From contig NZ_RJAC01000025.1 of the NCBI RefSeq assembly GCF_003999975.1, forward strand, positions 1 to 64,000: DNA of 64,000 nucleotides. The letters are read 5' to 3'. Source of the stretch: Actinoplanes solisilvae (GTDB lineage: Bacteria > Actinomycetota > Actinomycetes > Mycobacteriales > Micromonosporaceae). Shown here in pieces: positions 9,280 through 17,573 of this stretch (the first letter of the stretch is position 1; every line of letters starts with the position of its first letter). The notes under the pieces were generated by a model that saw nothing but the letters and a program-made list of their open reading frames with translations, ran no database searches and had not been told where the DNA came from. The translations under genes and the position numbers were made by a program.

Positions 9280-9441
9280 CTACCGGCCTTCGGACTCGGC
9301 CAGCCCCAGTCGGCAAGCACAATCCTCGAGCTGGGTGAAGATCTGCGTCTGAGCGAGTGCTTCCGTCATCGCCGCTGATGGCGGAAGCACCGCCGAGCTT
9401 TTCTCCAGCAACATGTGCAGATCGGCCGGGTAGTCACCCAT
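9280..9441 (-). CDS. Possible small hypothetical protein (53 aa)
   Basis: The frame starts at ATG 9441 with MGDYPADLHMLLEKSS and ends ACRLGLAESEGR. I recognise no domain. The start lacks a well-placed ribosome-binding site, and the surroundings are full of gene fragments, so it may be non-coding. Confidence 0.2.
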   Translation of the reverse strand: MGDYPADLHMLLEKSSAVLPPSAAMTEALAQTQIFTQLEDCACRLGLAESEGR

Positions 9442-9563
9442 GTCGCCACATGTCACCTTCCCCGCCCGAACCGCCTCGGTTTCCGTTCCCGTGGAATCGT
9501 GTGGGCCAGTTTCCCGGTCAGGATCGCCCGGCATGTGGCCGGTGTGATCCAGGGGGTTGCCCT

Positions 9564-9755
9564 GCCTGGAGCACCCAGCAGCCGGCCGATCTCGCCGGCA
9601 CCACCGCCGACACGAGCCGGCGCTATCACCGGCTCGGTCTGCTCGAGGAGCCGGAGAGACCGCGCCGACATCGCGTCCTTCTGCGCGATGGCGCACCGGC
9701 CGACACCGCCGAAGGCTTCGAGTCCGTACCCGTGGCTGGACGATCCGGCCGGGTG
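9564..9755 (+). pseudogene. MerR regulator remnant with internal deletion
   Basis: The frame reads AWSTQQPADLAGTTADTSRR, then YHRLGLLEEPERPRRHR, then directly LLRDGAPADTAEGFESV. Compared with the intact MerR at 62052-62801 (AWSTRELAELAGTTVNTIRH, YHRLGLLDEPERR, ILRDGAPADAPAGFESV), roughly 60 residues between the two helix-turn-helix wings and the C-terminal part are missing, still in frame. The start codon is gone (CTGCCTGGAGC instead of GTGGCCTGGAGC). Homology stops near 9755, next to the SDR gene. A decayed third copy of the regulator family proposed to run the 31-bp promoter element. Confidence 0.7.
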
Positions 9756-9761
9756 GACTGT

Positions 9762-10529
9762 TCAGAGCGCGGTGCCGCCCGAAGCGTCGATGACCTGGCC
9801 GGTGACCCAGCGTCCCTCGTCGGAGGCGAGGAAGGCGATGATGCCGACCACGTCGTCCGTCTGGCCGAGCCGGCCGAGGGCGACGCGCGCCGTCTGCTGT
9901 GCCACGAGTTCCGGATTGTCGACCAGGTAATCGCTCTGCCGGGTCATCGTGATGCCGGGCGCCACCGCGTTGACGGTGATGCCGCGCGGCCCCAGATCCA
10001 CCGCCATGTCGTAGGTGAACCAGTTCAGCGCCGCCTTGCTGACGCCGTAGACCAGCAGATCCGGGCTTCCGACCCTGGCCGCGGTGCTGGAGACGTTGAT
10101 GATCCGGCCGCCGTCGCGCAGTCGCGGCAGCGCGAGCTTCGTGATGAAGAACGGCGCCTTCACGTTCACGGCCATCACCTTGTCGTACGCGTCCTCGGTG
10201 AGGTCGGCCAGCCGGGCGAAGTTTCCGGCGCCGGCGTTGTGGACGAGGATGTCGATCTTCCCGTCGGGCACGAACTCCCGGCCGGCCTCGTCGAAGGTCT
10301 CCCAGAAACGAGCCGCGTCGCCGGGTGTGCCCAGCTCGGTGTGAACGGCGAAGGCACGTCCGCCATCTTTGCGAATGCGGTCCACCGTGTCGCGGGCCGC
10401 CGCCTCGTCGTGGCCGTAGGCGACGGCGACCGTCGCCCCGTCCTGGGCGAACCGCTCGACGGTCGCCCGGCCGATCCCGTGACTGCCGCCGGTGACGACG
10501 GCCACCTTGTTCCGCAGTGCTCCTGACAT
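9762..10529 (-). CDS. SDR-family oxidoreductase
   Basis: A 255-residue classical short-chain dehydrogenase/reductase. Cofactor motif TGGSHGIG at 13-20, structural NAG at 98-100, catalytic Ser near 147, and YGVSK with Tyr161 and Lys165 are all present. It ends in the usual TGQVIDASGGTAL. ATG 10529 is preceded by GGAGCGGGAC and is preferred over an upstream in-frame ATG that would sit inside the operator. It is divergent from a TetR regulator across an operator-rich gap, so it is probably the regulator's target. Substrate unknown. Confidence 0.9.
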   Translation of the reverse strand: MSGALRNKVAVVTGGSHGIGRATVERFAQDGATVAVAYGHDEAAARDTVDRIRKDGGRAFAVHTELGTPGDAARFWETFDEAGREFVPDGKIDILVHNAGAGNFARLADLTEDAYDKVMAVNVKAPFFITKLALPRLRDGGRIINVSSTAARVGSPDLLVYGVSKAALNWFTYDMAVDLGPRGITVNAVAPGITMTRQSDYLVDNPELVAQQTARVALGRLGQTDDVVGIIAFLASDEGRWVTGQVIDASGGTAL

Positions 10530-10539
10530 GTCCCGCTCC

Positions 10540-10630
10540 TTTGTTGGACGATCGCTCAAGAGGAACCGTACACGCTTCTTGAGTGATCGACCAACAAATG
10601 GTTCGCCTGCTCTTGAACGATCGCTCTAGA
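10540..10630. promoter_or_regulatory. Three related operator half/full sites between SDR and TetR genes
   Basis: Bases 10540-10561 and 10577-10598 are inverted copies of one 22-base sequence (TTGTTGG-CGATCGCTCAAGA type) with two mismatches. A third related site, TCTTGAACGATCGCTCTAGA, lies at 10611-10630 just before the TetR start. Each has the GATCG core. The arrangement suggests dimers of the adjacent TetR repressing both divergent genes. Confidence 0.7.
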
Positions 10631-10638
10631 ATGGGTGC

Positions 10639-11256
10639 ATGGGCACACCGGAAGTGCGGCGCGGCCGGCCGCCGACCTTCGATCGGGCGGCCGCGCTGGC
10701 CGCCGCCACCCGCCTGTTCTGGCAGAACGGGTACGAGGCGACCTCGATCCACGACCTGACCCGGGAGATGGGCATCCGGGCCGGCAGCCTCTACGCGGCC
10801 TTCGGGGACAAGAGGTCCTTGTTCAACGAGGTCGTCGAGGCGTACGGCCGTTCCCCGGCCGGAGAATTCATCTGGGCCGCGATGGCGAGGGAGCCCACGG
10901 CCTTCGCTGCTTTCCACCGCATCCTGCTCGACGCGGCGGCGATGTACACCGACCCGGAGACCCCGGCCGGAAACCTGCTCTGCAGCGCGGCCGCGGCCGA
11001 CATCGATGTCGCCGTTTACATGCGTGATCTGCGCAACGCCAACGTCGACACCTTCGAGAAGCGCTTGACGACCGCTCAGCAGGAGGGCGAGATACCGGCG
11101 ACCGCCGATCCCCGCAAGCTGGCCGCATACTTCACCGCCGTCATGCATGGCATGTCCCAGCGTGCCCGGGATGGCGCCACGGCGGCGGAGCTCACCGATA
11201 CCGCGGAACTGGCCATGGCCGCCTGGCCGGCACCATCACCGGCACCAGCCGATTGA
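10639..11256 (+). CDS. TetR/AcrR-family transcriptional regulator
   Basis: A 205-residue repressor. The N-terminal part, RGRPPTFDRAAALAAATRLF, then the helix-turn-helix TSIHDLTREMGIRAGSLYAAF, and FGDKRSLFNEV are typical of the TetR subfamily with GDK after the recognition helix. The C-terminal part is the ligand-binding, dimerising region, with LLCSAAAAD resembling the NGCL region of related members. It is divergent from the SDR gene, and the gap carries matching palindromes. It probably represses both genes until a small ligand binds. Confidence 0.9.
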   Translation: MGTPEVRRGRPPTFDRAAALAAATRLFWQNGYEATSIHDLTREMGIRAGSLYAAFGDKRSLFNEVVEAYGRSPAGEFIWAAMAREPTAFAAFHRILLDAAAMYTDPETPAGNLLCSAAAADIDVAVYMRDLRNANVDTFEKRLTTAQQEGEIPATADPRKLAAYFTAVMHGMSQRARDGATAAELTDTAELAMAAWPAPSPAPAD

Positions 11257-11274
11257 CCGACTGATTCGGTGGGG

Positions 11275-11353
11275 GCCTCAGCACCGGACACTCGGCGCGG
11301 CTGAGCCCGAATCCATCGGCCGCTTCGAAGCGGACAAGCACAACGGCCTTCAT
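11275..11353 (-). pseudogene. 5' fragment of a zinc/quinone oxidoreductase gene
   Basis: Starting at ATG 11353 the frame reads MKAVVLVRFEAADGFGLSRA, matching the first 25 residues of the two full oxidoreductases at 31754 and 59487 (MKAVVLxRFGGADAFEL). Homology ends near 11275. A GGAAGGA ribosome-binding site and an intact 31-bp promoter element (11408-11438) remain upstream. The gene was therefore truncated after arriving or duplicating with its promoter. Confidence 0.7.
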
Positions 11354-11407
11354 CGGATCAGTCCTTCCCGAGTTCGGCGATTCCGAAGTGGCTTTCTCGG
11401 TCGTTAC

Positions 11408-11438
11408 AGCCAACACCGTGTGGCTGGAACACAGTCAA
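11408..11438 (-). promoter_or_regulatory. MerR-type promoter element 1
   Basis: On the - strand: TTGACT, 19 bases containing GTGT and CACACGG, then TTGGCT. It points at the truncated oxidoreductase at 11353. It is almost identical to element 15 at 49687-49717 (one difference within the 31 bases). Confidence 0.8.
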
Positions 11439-11600
11439 ACGTCACCGCGCCTTGCCTCTGTCCCGGCAGCACACGCGTCCCCACGAGGGCGGACGGCGGC
11501 CGAAGAGCAGCGGTGAGTGGTTCGCGTCCGTCGAGAAAGTTTTGGGTTCGCTGACAACGTCTTCGTCAGTAAGAGGGTCTTACCTGGTGTGACGACCGCT

Positions 11601-12113
11601 ATGAGCCACCGAGCGTCCGAGACGCACGGCGTGGAGCAGGAGTTCCGCGTCTTCGTCCAGGGCATCGCCGATTCGCTGCACCGCACCGCCTATCTGTTGA
11701 GCGGTGACTGGTATCTGGCCGACGACCTCGTCCAGGAGACTCTGGCCAAGGCCTACAGCCAATGGCGCAAGGTTCACCGGGCCGACAGCCCGTCTGCGTA
11801 CGTACGTCGCATCCTGATCAACGAGTCGCGGCGCGGCTGGCGCCGGAATCGGAAACACGTTGTGGAATCCGGCACCCGGGTGCCGGATCCGGCGGTAGCC
11901 GACATGGCCGACAGCGTGGTGAACCGGGCCGAACTGCTGCAAGCGTTGCAGTCGCTCCCGGCTCGGCAGCGAGCCACCGTCGTCCTGCGGTTTCTCGAGG
12001 GACTGAGCGAGCGGGAGACCGCCGCGACCCTCGGGTGCAGTGAGGGCACCGTCAAGAGCCAGACGAGCCGCGCGTTGATCAAGCTGAAGTCCGTCCTGAA
12101 GGAAGAGTACTGA
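11601..12113 (+). CDS. ECF sigma factor, SigE/SigM-like subfamily
   Basis: A 170-residue extracytoplasmic-function sigma factor. Region 2 includes ADDLVQETLAKAYSQWRKV, region 4 includes LSERETAATLGCSEGTVKSQ. ATG 11601 places region 2 at the usual distance from the N-terminus. The next gene begins one base after the stop and encodes a membrane-associated partner, a pairing common in actinomycetes, where the partner may modulate the sigma factor. The promoter is not clear; TGACAACG-N-CAGTAAG just upstream could be autoregulatory. Confidence 0.9.
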   Translation: MSHRASETHGVEQEFRVFVQGIADSLHRTAYLLSGDWYLADDLVQETLAKAYSQWRKVHRADSPSAYVRRILINESRRGWRRNRKHVVESGTRVPDPAVADMADSVVNRAELLQALQSLPARQRATVVLRFLEGLSERETAATLGCSEGTVKSQTSRALIKLKSVLKEEY

Positions 12114-12114
12114 C

Positions 12115-13092
12115 ATGTCTCACGACACCGAGGATCGCCTCACCACGGCGCTGCAGGGCTTCCGCTCCGACCCGTCGTACTCGCCGCAGATCGACGAGAT
12201 CCTGGCCCGCGGAAAGCAGATGAGCCGGCGCCGGATCGCCTGGCGCGCCACGGCCGGCGGCACCTTCGCCGCCGCCGCGGTCACGGCGGTGGCTCTCGCC
12301 GGCGGTGGCACCGGCGTCCCGTCCCCGTCGCCCAACCTCGCCGCCCCGGGCTCGTCCGTGACCGCCGAGCAGCCTCCGGTGGTGCGCCTGGTCGGCCACC
12401 TCACCACGCTCACGCAGACCGAGGGCGACGCGACACTGATCTCGCGCAACCAGGTCTTCACCGACGGCAAGAAGGTCGACGACTGGGACCTGTACGCCGA
12501 CAACGGTGACTACTTCTTCGCCACGACCCGCGCCGGACTCCCGGCCCGGGTCAAGAATGGCCGATCGCAGATGGACAAGGCGGACGAGGCCGGCCGTAAG
12601 CGGGCGGTCGCCGCGGCGAGGCTGGCGGCCAAGGGCGACCTGAACGAGGCCCGTAAGCGGATGGCACGCGCCTACCACACGGGTGACAACCCGGTGCCGA
12701 TCGAGTCTCCGGGCGCCGTCAAGCCGCTCTCGGAGGAAGGCAAGATCAAGAAAAAGGTCTCGGGCGCCAAGGGGGTTCCGGTCAACCGCACCGACAACTG
12801 GGTGTGGAACACCTCGATGGATGCGCTGCGCGACGGTGCCGGCGACCCGGCCGTCCGCGCCGGGGTGCTGCGACTGCTCGACCAGATGCCCGAGATCGCG
12901 ATCGAGGAGGGCACCCTCGACGGCCGGAAGGTGCTCACCCTGACCGCCGGCGCCCCGGCCGTCGACAGCCCCGAGAGCGTGGTCGTCGACGCCGAGACCG
13001 GCATGCCGGTCAAGTACACCAACACCTTCGTCACCGTCACCTACACGGTGTCCCGGGTGACGCTCGCGGACGTCGCCGCCGCCAAGTTCTGA
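12115..13092 (+). CDS. CU044_5270-family membrane-associated protein, sigma-factor partner
   Basis: A 325-residue protein. About 40 cytoplasmic residues precede a hydrophobic helix (GGTFAAAAVTAVALAGGG, about 47-65), and the rest is extracytoplasmic. Internal segments such as TDNWVWNTSMDALRDGAGDP and VVVDAETGMPVKYTNTF are typical of the actinobacterial CU044_5270 family that follows SigE-like sigma genes. It starts one base after the sigma stop, so it is co-translated. A role as anti-sigma-like sensor is inference; no zinc-binding HxxxCxxC motif is visible. Confidence 0.75.
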   Translation: MSHDTEDRLTTALQGFRSDPSYSPQIDEILARGKQMSRRRIAWRATAGGTFAAAAVTAVALAGGGTGVPSPSPNLAAPGSSVTAEQPPVVRLVGHLTTLTQTEGDATLISRNQVFTDGKKVDDWDLYADNGDYFFATTRAGLPARVKNGRSQMDKADEAGRKRAVAAARLAAKGDLNEARKRMARAYHTGDNPVPIESPGAVKPLSEEGKIKKKVSGAKGVPVNRTDNWVWNTSMDALRDGAGDPAVRAGVLRLLDQMPEIAIEEGTLDGRKVLTLTAGAPAVDSPESVVVDAETGMPVKYTNTFVTVTYTVSRVTLADVAAAKF

Positions 13093-13107
13093 TCACCACC
13101 GGGTCAA

Positions 13108-13140
13108 GGCCGCACCCGAGGCACAACCTCGGGTGCGGCC
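13108..13140. terminator. Bidirectional hairpin terminator
   Basis: Perfect 14-bp arms GGCCGCACCCGAGG and CCTCGGGTGCGGCC with a five-base loop. It lies between the convergent sigma-partner gene and the enoyl-CoA hydratase gene. Confidence 0.85.
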
Positions 13141-13196
13141 TTGCCGCATCGGCAACCGCACGCCGAAGCCCCCCAATCGCGTCTCGCGCCGTTGCG

Positions 13197-14027
13197 CTAA
13201 TCCTTCAGGCCGCGAAGCAGGGCTTCGAGGTCCCGCTCGCCCTCACGGGTCTGGGCGCCGTGGGTGACCCCGCCGCTGATCAGCTGCATGGCGGCGGGGC
13301 GGGCGAACAGGCCCGCCCAGGCGGCATCCTCGCGCACGAGGCCCTCGGCCAGGTCGTCGGCGACGATGGCCTTCTTGGCCGCGGCGATCACCCCGTCGGG
13401 CAGCGCGGCGATATTACGGGCGAGGCGGTCGACGAACGGGTCGAGCTCGTCAGCCGGCAACGCCCGGTTGACCCAGCCGTACCGCTCAGCCGTCTCCGCG
13501 TCGAACAGGTCCGCGCCCAGCACGACTTCCAGGGCGCGGTTACGGCTCATGCGGGCGCGGACATACTGCGTGGCCCCACCGCCGGGCACGATGCCCATCA
13601 GCGCCTCGACCTGGCCGAGTCCGGCGCGGCCGATCGCGGCGAAGCTCACGTCGGCGGCGGCGACGAACTCGGCCCCGCCCCCGCGGGCCAGGCCGGCGAG
13701 CTTGACGATGGTCACCTGCGGCTGGTTCCGTAGCTGCTCACCCAGGGCCTGGAAGACGTTGACGCCGTCCGGAAGGCCGGCCGCGAGCGGTGCGAAGGCC
13801 TCGGCGGTGCCGGACATGTCGACGTGGGCGATGAAGAACTCCGGGTCGGCGCTCTCGAACACGATCACCCGTACGGTGTCGTCGTCTTTGAGCACGGTGA
13901 GCAGGTCGCGAAGTTCGAGCATGAGGGCGGCGCCGAGCACGTTGACCGGCGGGTTGTCGATCACGACCCGGGCGACGCCCTCGTCGAAGGTCACCCGAAG
14001 GGCCTGGTATTTCTCGTCGTTGCTCAC
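13197..14027 (-). CDS. Enoyl-CoA hydratase/isomerase-family protein
   Basis: A 276-residue crotonase-fold protein. NPPVNVLGAAL is the strand at the start of the fold, and the oxyanion-hole segments FFIAHVDMSG and GLARGGGAEFVAAADVSFAA are present. A PGGGATQYVRARMSRNRALE region and the C-terminal helices complete the fold. The two catalytic glutamates of true hydratases are not both evident, so the reaction may be isomerisation, decarboxylation or hydrolysis of an acyl-CoA. It stands alone, with a strong 31-bp MerR-type element 83 bases upstream of ATG 14027. Confidence 0.8.
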   Translation of the reverse strand: MSNDEKYQALRVTFDEGVARVVIDNPPVNVLGAALMLELRDLLTVLKDDDTVRVIVFESADPEFFIAHVDMSGTAEAFAPLAAGLPDGVNVFQALGEQLRNQPQVTIVKLAGLARGGGAEFVAAADVSFAAIGRAGLGQVEALMGIVPGGGATQYVRARMSRNRALEVVLGADLFDAETAERYGWVNRALPADELDPFVDRLARNIAALPDGVIAAAKKAIVADDLAEGLVREDAAWAGLFARPAAMQLISGGVTHGAQTREGERDLEALLRGLKD

Positions 14028-14109
14028 AGTGACTTCGATCGTTCTTGGTGCAGGGGCCCTGGCGCCGGGACCGGACGCAGCTGATCACACCCACGACACT
14101 CGTCCGACG

Positions 14110-14140
14110 AGTAAAAAGCGTGTTCCCGCGACACAGTCCA
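14110..14140 (-). promoter_or_regulatory. MerR-type promoter element 2
   Basis: TGGACT, 19 bases with GTGT and ACACG, then TTTACT on the - strand. It drives the enoyl-CoA hydratase-like gene with a predicted leader of about 75 bases. Confidence 0.8.
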
Positions 14141-14254
14141 GCCGGCGGTGGCTCGCGCGACGGCGACAAGGGGAGAAGCGGATTAGATATGGCAGTTGGT
14201 GGTTCGCGTCGGTGAGAATCACCTGGTGCCGTCTGACCTGGGAGTTGAGCGACC

Positions 14255-17002
14255 TTGAGCGATTTCGTGGGGCGGCGCGCGGAGCGTGGGGCGCTCGAGC
14301 GGGTGCTCGCGCGGGCTCGGGTCGGGAACAGCGGGGTGCTGGTGGTACGCGGGGAGGCGGGCATCGGGAAGACGGCGCTGTTGGAGCAGGCCCACGATGC
14401 CGCCCTGTCATCAGGCTTCCGGGTGGAGTCCTGCGCGGGGGCGGAGGCCGAGGCTCAGTTCGCGTTCGCCGGTCTGCACCAGCTGTGCAGCCCGCTGCTG
14501 GGCCGTCTTCATGAGCTGCCCAGCCCCCAGCAGGCCGCGCTGGGCGTGGCGTTCGGGCTACGATCCGGCCCCACCCCAGACCGCTACCTGGTGGGGTTGG
14601 CGACCCTTACCCTGGTGGCCGAGGTCGCCGAGGAGGAACCGCTGCTGTGTCTGGTCGACGACGCGCAATGGTTGGACGAGGCGTCTGCTCAGGTCCTGGC
14701 GTTCGTGGCGCGACGGGTGTCCGCCGAGCGGGTGGCACTGCTGTTCGGCGTGCGTGACCCCGATACGGACGCGGGCGCGGTCGATCCGTTCGGCGGGCTA
14801 CCCGAGCTGCGCCTGGACGGCCTCGGCGACGCCGACGCGTTGGCGCTACTGGCCGCCGCGGTCCGTGAACCGCTGGATGAGGGTGTCCGCGACCAGATCG
14901 TCGCCGAGGCCCGCGGCAACCCCCTGGCCCTGCTCGAGCTGCCGAACAACGCACAGCTGACCGGACTGGCCGGCGGGTTCGAGCTACCGGACGTGTTCAA
15001 GGTTCCTCACCGGGTCGAGGAGAGCTTCCGGCGCCGCTCGGCCGGGCTGCCGGTCGAGACCCAGCTCCTGCTCCTGGTCGCCGCCGCTGACCCGACCGGC
15101 GAGGCGGCGCTACTGTGGCGCGCCGTCACCCACCTGGGCATCGCCCCCGAGGCGGCCGCACCCGCGGAGCAAGCCGGGTTGCTTGAGATCGACACCCGGG
15201 TCCGCTTCCGCCACCCGCTGGTGCGCTCGGCGGTCTACCAGGCGGCCACGTCGCCGGACAAACGTCGCGCGCACGGCGCGCTGGCCGCAGCCACGGATCC
15301 GCGCTACCCGGACCGCCGCGCCTGGCACCGAGCACAAGCTGCGCTGGGTCCCGACGAGGACGCCGCCGCCGACCTGGAGCGCTCGGCCGACCGGGCTCGC
15401 GCCCGGGGCGGGCTGGCCGCCGCAGCCGCGTTCCTGCAGCGTGCGGCCGAACTCACCCCGGACCCGACCACCCGGGCAGCACGGGCCCTGGAGGCCGCCT
15501 ACGCAGCGCATGACGCCGGCTCGACCGATGCAGCCCTGGACCTGCTGACCGTCGCGGCCGCCGGGTCGCTGGATGCCTTGCAGAAGGCCCGAGGCGAGCT
15601 GCTGCGCGCCCGGATCGCTTTCCGCCTGACCCGCGGCAGCCACGTGCCGGGACTGCTGCTCGACGCCGCCGGCACGCTCGTCCCGCTTGACGCACCGTTG
15701 GCCCGCGAGGCCTACGTCGAGGCGATCGAGGCGTCGTTCCATGTCGGCCGCTTCGCGCCCGTTCACTACCTGCGCGAGGTAGCCGTGGCCGCACAGCGGG
15801 CGGTGCCGCCGACGACGACGTCGTCGCGGCCGGTCGATCTGCTTCTGGACGGGTTGTCCACCAGGTTCACGCGAGGTTACGAGGCAAGCGTTCCCAAGCT
15901 GCAGCAGGCCCTTGAGTCGCTCGTCAACGACGACTCCCGATCCGAAGACGATGGCCGCTGGGTCTGGCTGGCCTGCCACGTCGGGGCCATGTTGTGGGAC
16001 GACGAGGCGATCTACGTACTGGCCACGCGCGCCGTCCGGCTCGCCCGCGAGGCTGGTGCGCTCGCAACACTTCCCTCCGCACTCAATGCCCTGGCCTTGC
16101 TGCTCGTACTCACCGGTGAACTCGGCCGGGCTGCTGAGTTGTTCGCAGAAGAGGATGAGATCACGCGGGCAACGGCGGCCCCGCCGCTCCCTAACTCAAG
16201 GCTCTCGTTGGCCGCCTGGCGCGGTACGCAACCGGGTACGACCGAGCTCGTCGCGACCACGGTCGAGAGAGCGACGGCGGGCGGCGAGGGTCTGGCCGTC
16301 AGTAGCGCCGACCTAGCGCTCGCGTACCTGCACAACGGGCTGGGCAATTTCGACAGAGCATGCGCCGCGGCGAATCGACTGATCGAGCTCGACGAGCTGG
16401 CTCACAGCAGCCTCGCGCTTCCAGAACTGGTCGAGGCGGCCGTCCGGGCCGACCAGCCCGAGCGCGCTGCAGCCGCACTCGACACGCTGGAGTCGAGGGC
16501 CGCTGCGAGCGGCACCCAATGGGCGCTCGGGATGGCGGCGCGCTCACGCGCCCTGGTCAGCACGGGGCCGAGCGCCGAGGCTCACTACCGTGAGGCGATC
16601 GAGCGGCTGGGCAGCTGTCGTATGGTCACCCACCTGGCCCGCGCGCACCTGGTGTACGGCGAGTGGCTGCGCCGTGAGGGCCGTCGGCAGGATGCCCGCG
16701 AAGAGCTCCGCACGGCCCACCGGCTGCTGTCGGACATGGGTGCGGAGGCGTACGCCCGACGTGCCGCACAGGAGCTCCGCGCCACCGGTGAGCATCCTCG
16801 CAAGCGAGGCGCCCAGCCGACCGACGCGCTTACTGCCCAGGAAGCGCGTATTGCGCGACTGGTGGCCACCGGGGCAACCTCCCGTGAGGTCGCATCGCAG
16901 CTGTTCCTCAGCCCGCGCACGGTCGAAGCCCACCTGCGCAGCATTTTCCGCAAGCTCGGCATCACCTCCCGGCGGCAGCTCGCGGAGCTGCGGCTCCCCT
17001 GA
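14255..17002 (+). CDS. Large ATP-binding LuxR-family (LAL-type) regulator
   Basis: A 915-residue regulator. An N-terminal AAA ATPase has Walker A GEAGIGKT at 33-40 and Walker B LLCLVDDAQWLDEA near 128-140. A long helical, TPR-like middle follows, and the last 60 residues are a LuxR helix-turn-helix (LTAQEARIARLVATGATSRE, then LFLSPRTVEAHLRSIFRKLG). The TTG at 14255 has GGGAG upstream and gives the same N-terminus as the paralogue at 28921-31662, to which it is closely similar throughout. Such regulators activate nearby metabolic or resistance genes upon ATP and ligand binding. No 31-bp element precedes it. Confidence 0.9.
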   Translation: MSDFVGRRAERGALERVLARARVGNSGVLVVRGEAGIGKTALLEQAHDAALSSGFRVESCAGAEAEAQFAFAGLHQLCSPLLGRLHELPSPQQAALGVAFGLRSGPTPDRYLVGLATLTLVAEVAEEEPLLCLVDDAQWLDEASAQVLAFVARRVSAERVALLFGVRDPDTDAGAVDPFGGLPELRLDGLGDADALALLAAAVREPLDEGVRDQIVAEARGNPLALLELPNNAQLTGLAGGFELPDVFKVPHRVEESFRRRSAGLPVETQLLLLVAAADPTGEAALLWRAVTHLGIAPEAAAPAEQAGLLEIDTRVRFRHPLVRSAVYQAATSPDKRRAHGALAAATDPRYPDRRAWHRAQAALGPDEDAAADLERSADRARARGGLAAAAAFLQRAAELTPDPTTRAARALEAAYAAHDAGSTDAALDLLTVAAAGSLDALQKARGELLRARIAFRLTRGSHVPGLLLDAAGTLVPLDAPLAREAYVEAIEASFHVGRFAPVHYLREVAVAAQRAVPPTTTSSRPVDLLLDGLSTRFTRGYEASVPKLQQALESLVNDDSRSEDDGRWVWLACHVGAMLWDDEAIYVLATRAVRLAREAGALATLPSALNALALLLVLTGELGRAAELFAEEDEITRATAAPPLPNSRLSLAAWRGTQPGTTELVATTVERATAGGEGLAVSSADLALAYLHNGLGNFDRACAAANRLIELDELAHSSLALPELVEAAVRADQPERAAAALDTLESRAAASGTQWALGMAARSRALVSTGPSAEAHYREAIERLGSCRMVTHLARAHLVYGEWLRREGRRQDAREELRTAHRLLSDMGAEAYARRAAQELRATGEHPRKRGAQPTDALTAQEARIARLVATGATSREVASQLFLSPRTVEAHLRSIFRKLGITSRRQLAELRLP

Positions 17003-17072
17003 ACCGGGTGGACGACGAGCCCGGGAAGGGTCCTGATCGCGGACAGCCACTGCGGCCCCCGTTGATCCGGAG

Positions 17073-17318
17073 ATGATTCTTACTCCGGAGCACAAAGTCG
17101 AGGTCGTCGACCAGATGCTGGGCCGGTATGGCCTTGATCTGTCTCGATGTGTCGCCTACGGCGATTCCATGTCGGACGCGCCACTCTTCCGTCATCTCAC
17201 CGCGACCGTCGCGATCAACGCCGACCGGCATCTGACCGGTTTGGCCGCTGCCGAATATCAGGGTGACGACCTGGTCGAGGCATATCGGGTCGGCCGTACG
17301 CTGCTGAGCCAGGTGTGA
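17073..17318 (+). pseudogene. C-terminal fragment of a HAD-superfamily phosphatase
   Basis: 81 residues containing VAYGDSMSDAPLFRHLTATV, the motif IV region of HAD hydrolases (phosphoserine-phosphatase-like, GDSxSDxPL), followed by INADRHL. The nucleophile motif DxDxT is missing, so the N-terminal two thirds are lost and the fragment cannot be active. Confidence 0.7.
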
Positions 17319-17573
17319 TCTCCTGGACGTCGGCCGCCTTGGCTGCTCCAGCGAGCCAGTAGGGACGGGCAAACCGATGGTGTCGCCGGCCGGGGAACGG
17401 TGTGCGTCGACGGTCCGCAGCTGTTCACGTCACAGGCGTTCGCCCGGAGCCAGGGTAGGGAACGGCACAAGGTCCACCCCGTTGACTGGCCTATGCGGTC
17501 CAGGGCGGCGGCAGGCTGACCGGCGAAGCGACCGCGGGACGCGTAAGCAGGTGCTTTGCGCGCCTTGGCGGTG
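17319..17573. other. Spacer without recognised gene
   Basis: 255 bases between the HAD fragment and the convergent CPBP gene. No domain or strong hairpin recognised. Confidence 0.35.

Noticed and set aside
13738..14364. Frames overlapping the enoyl-CoA hydratase gene and promoter element 2
   Set aside because: Alternative-frame shadows with Arg/Pro/Ser-rich composition.
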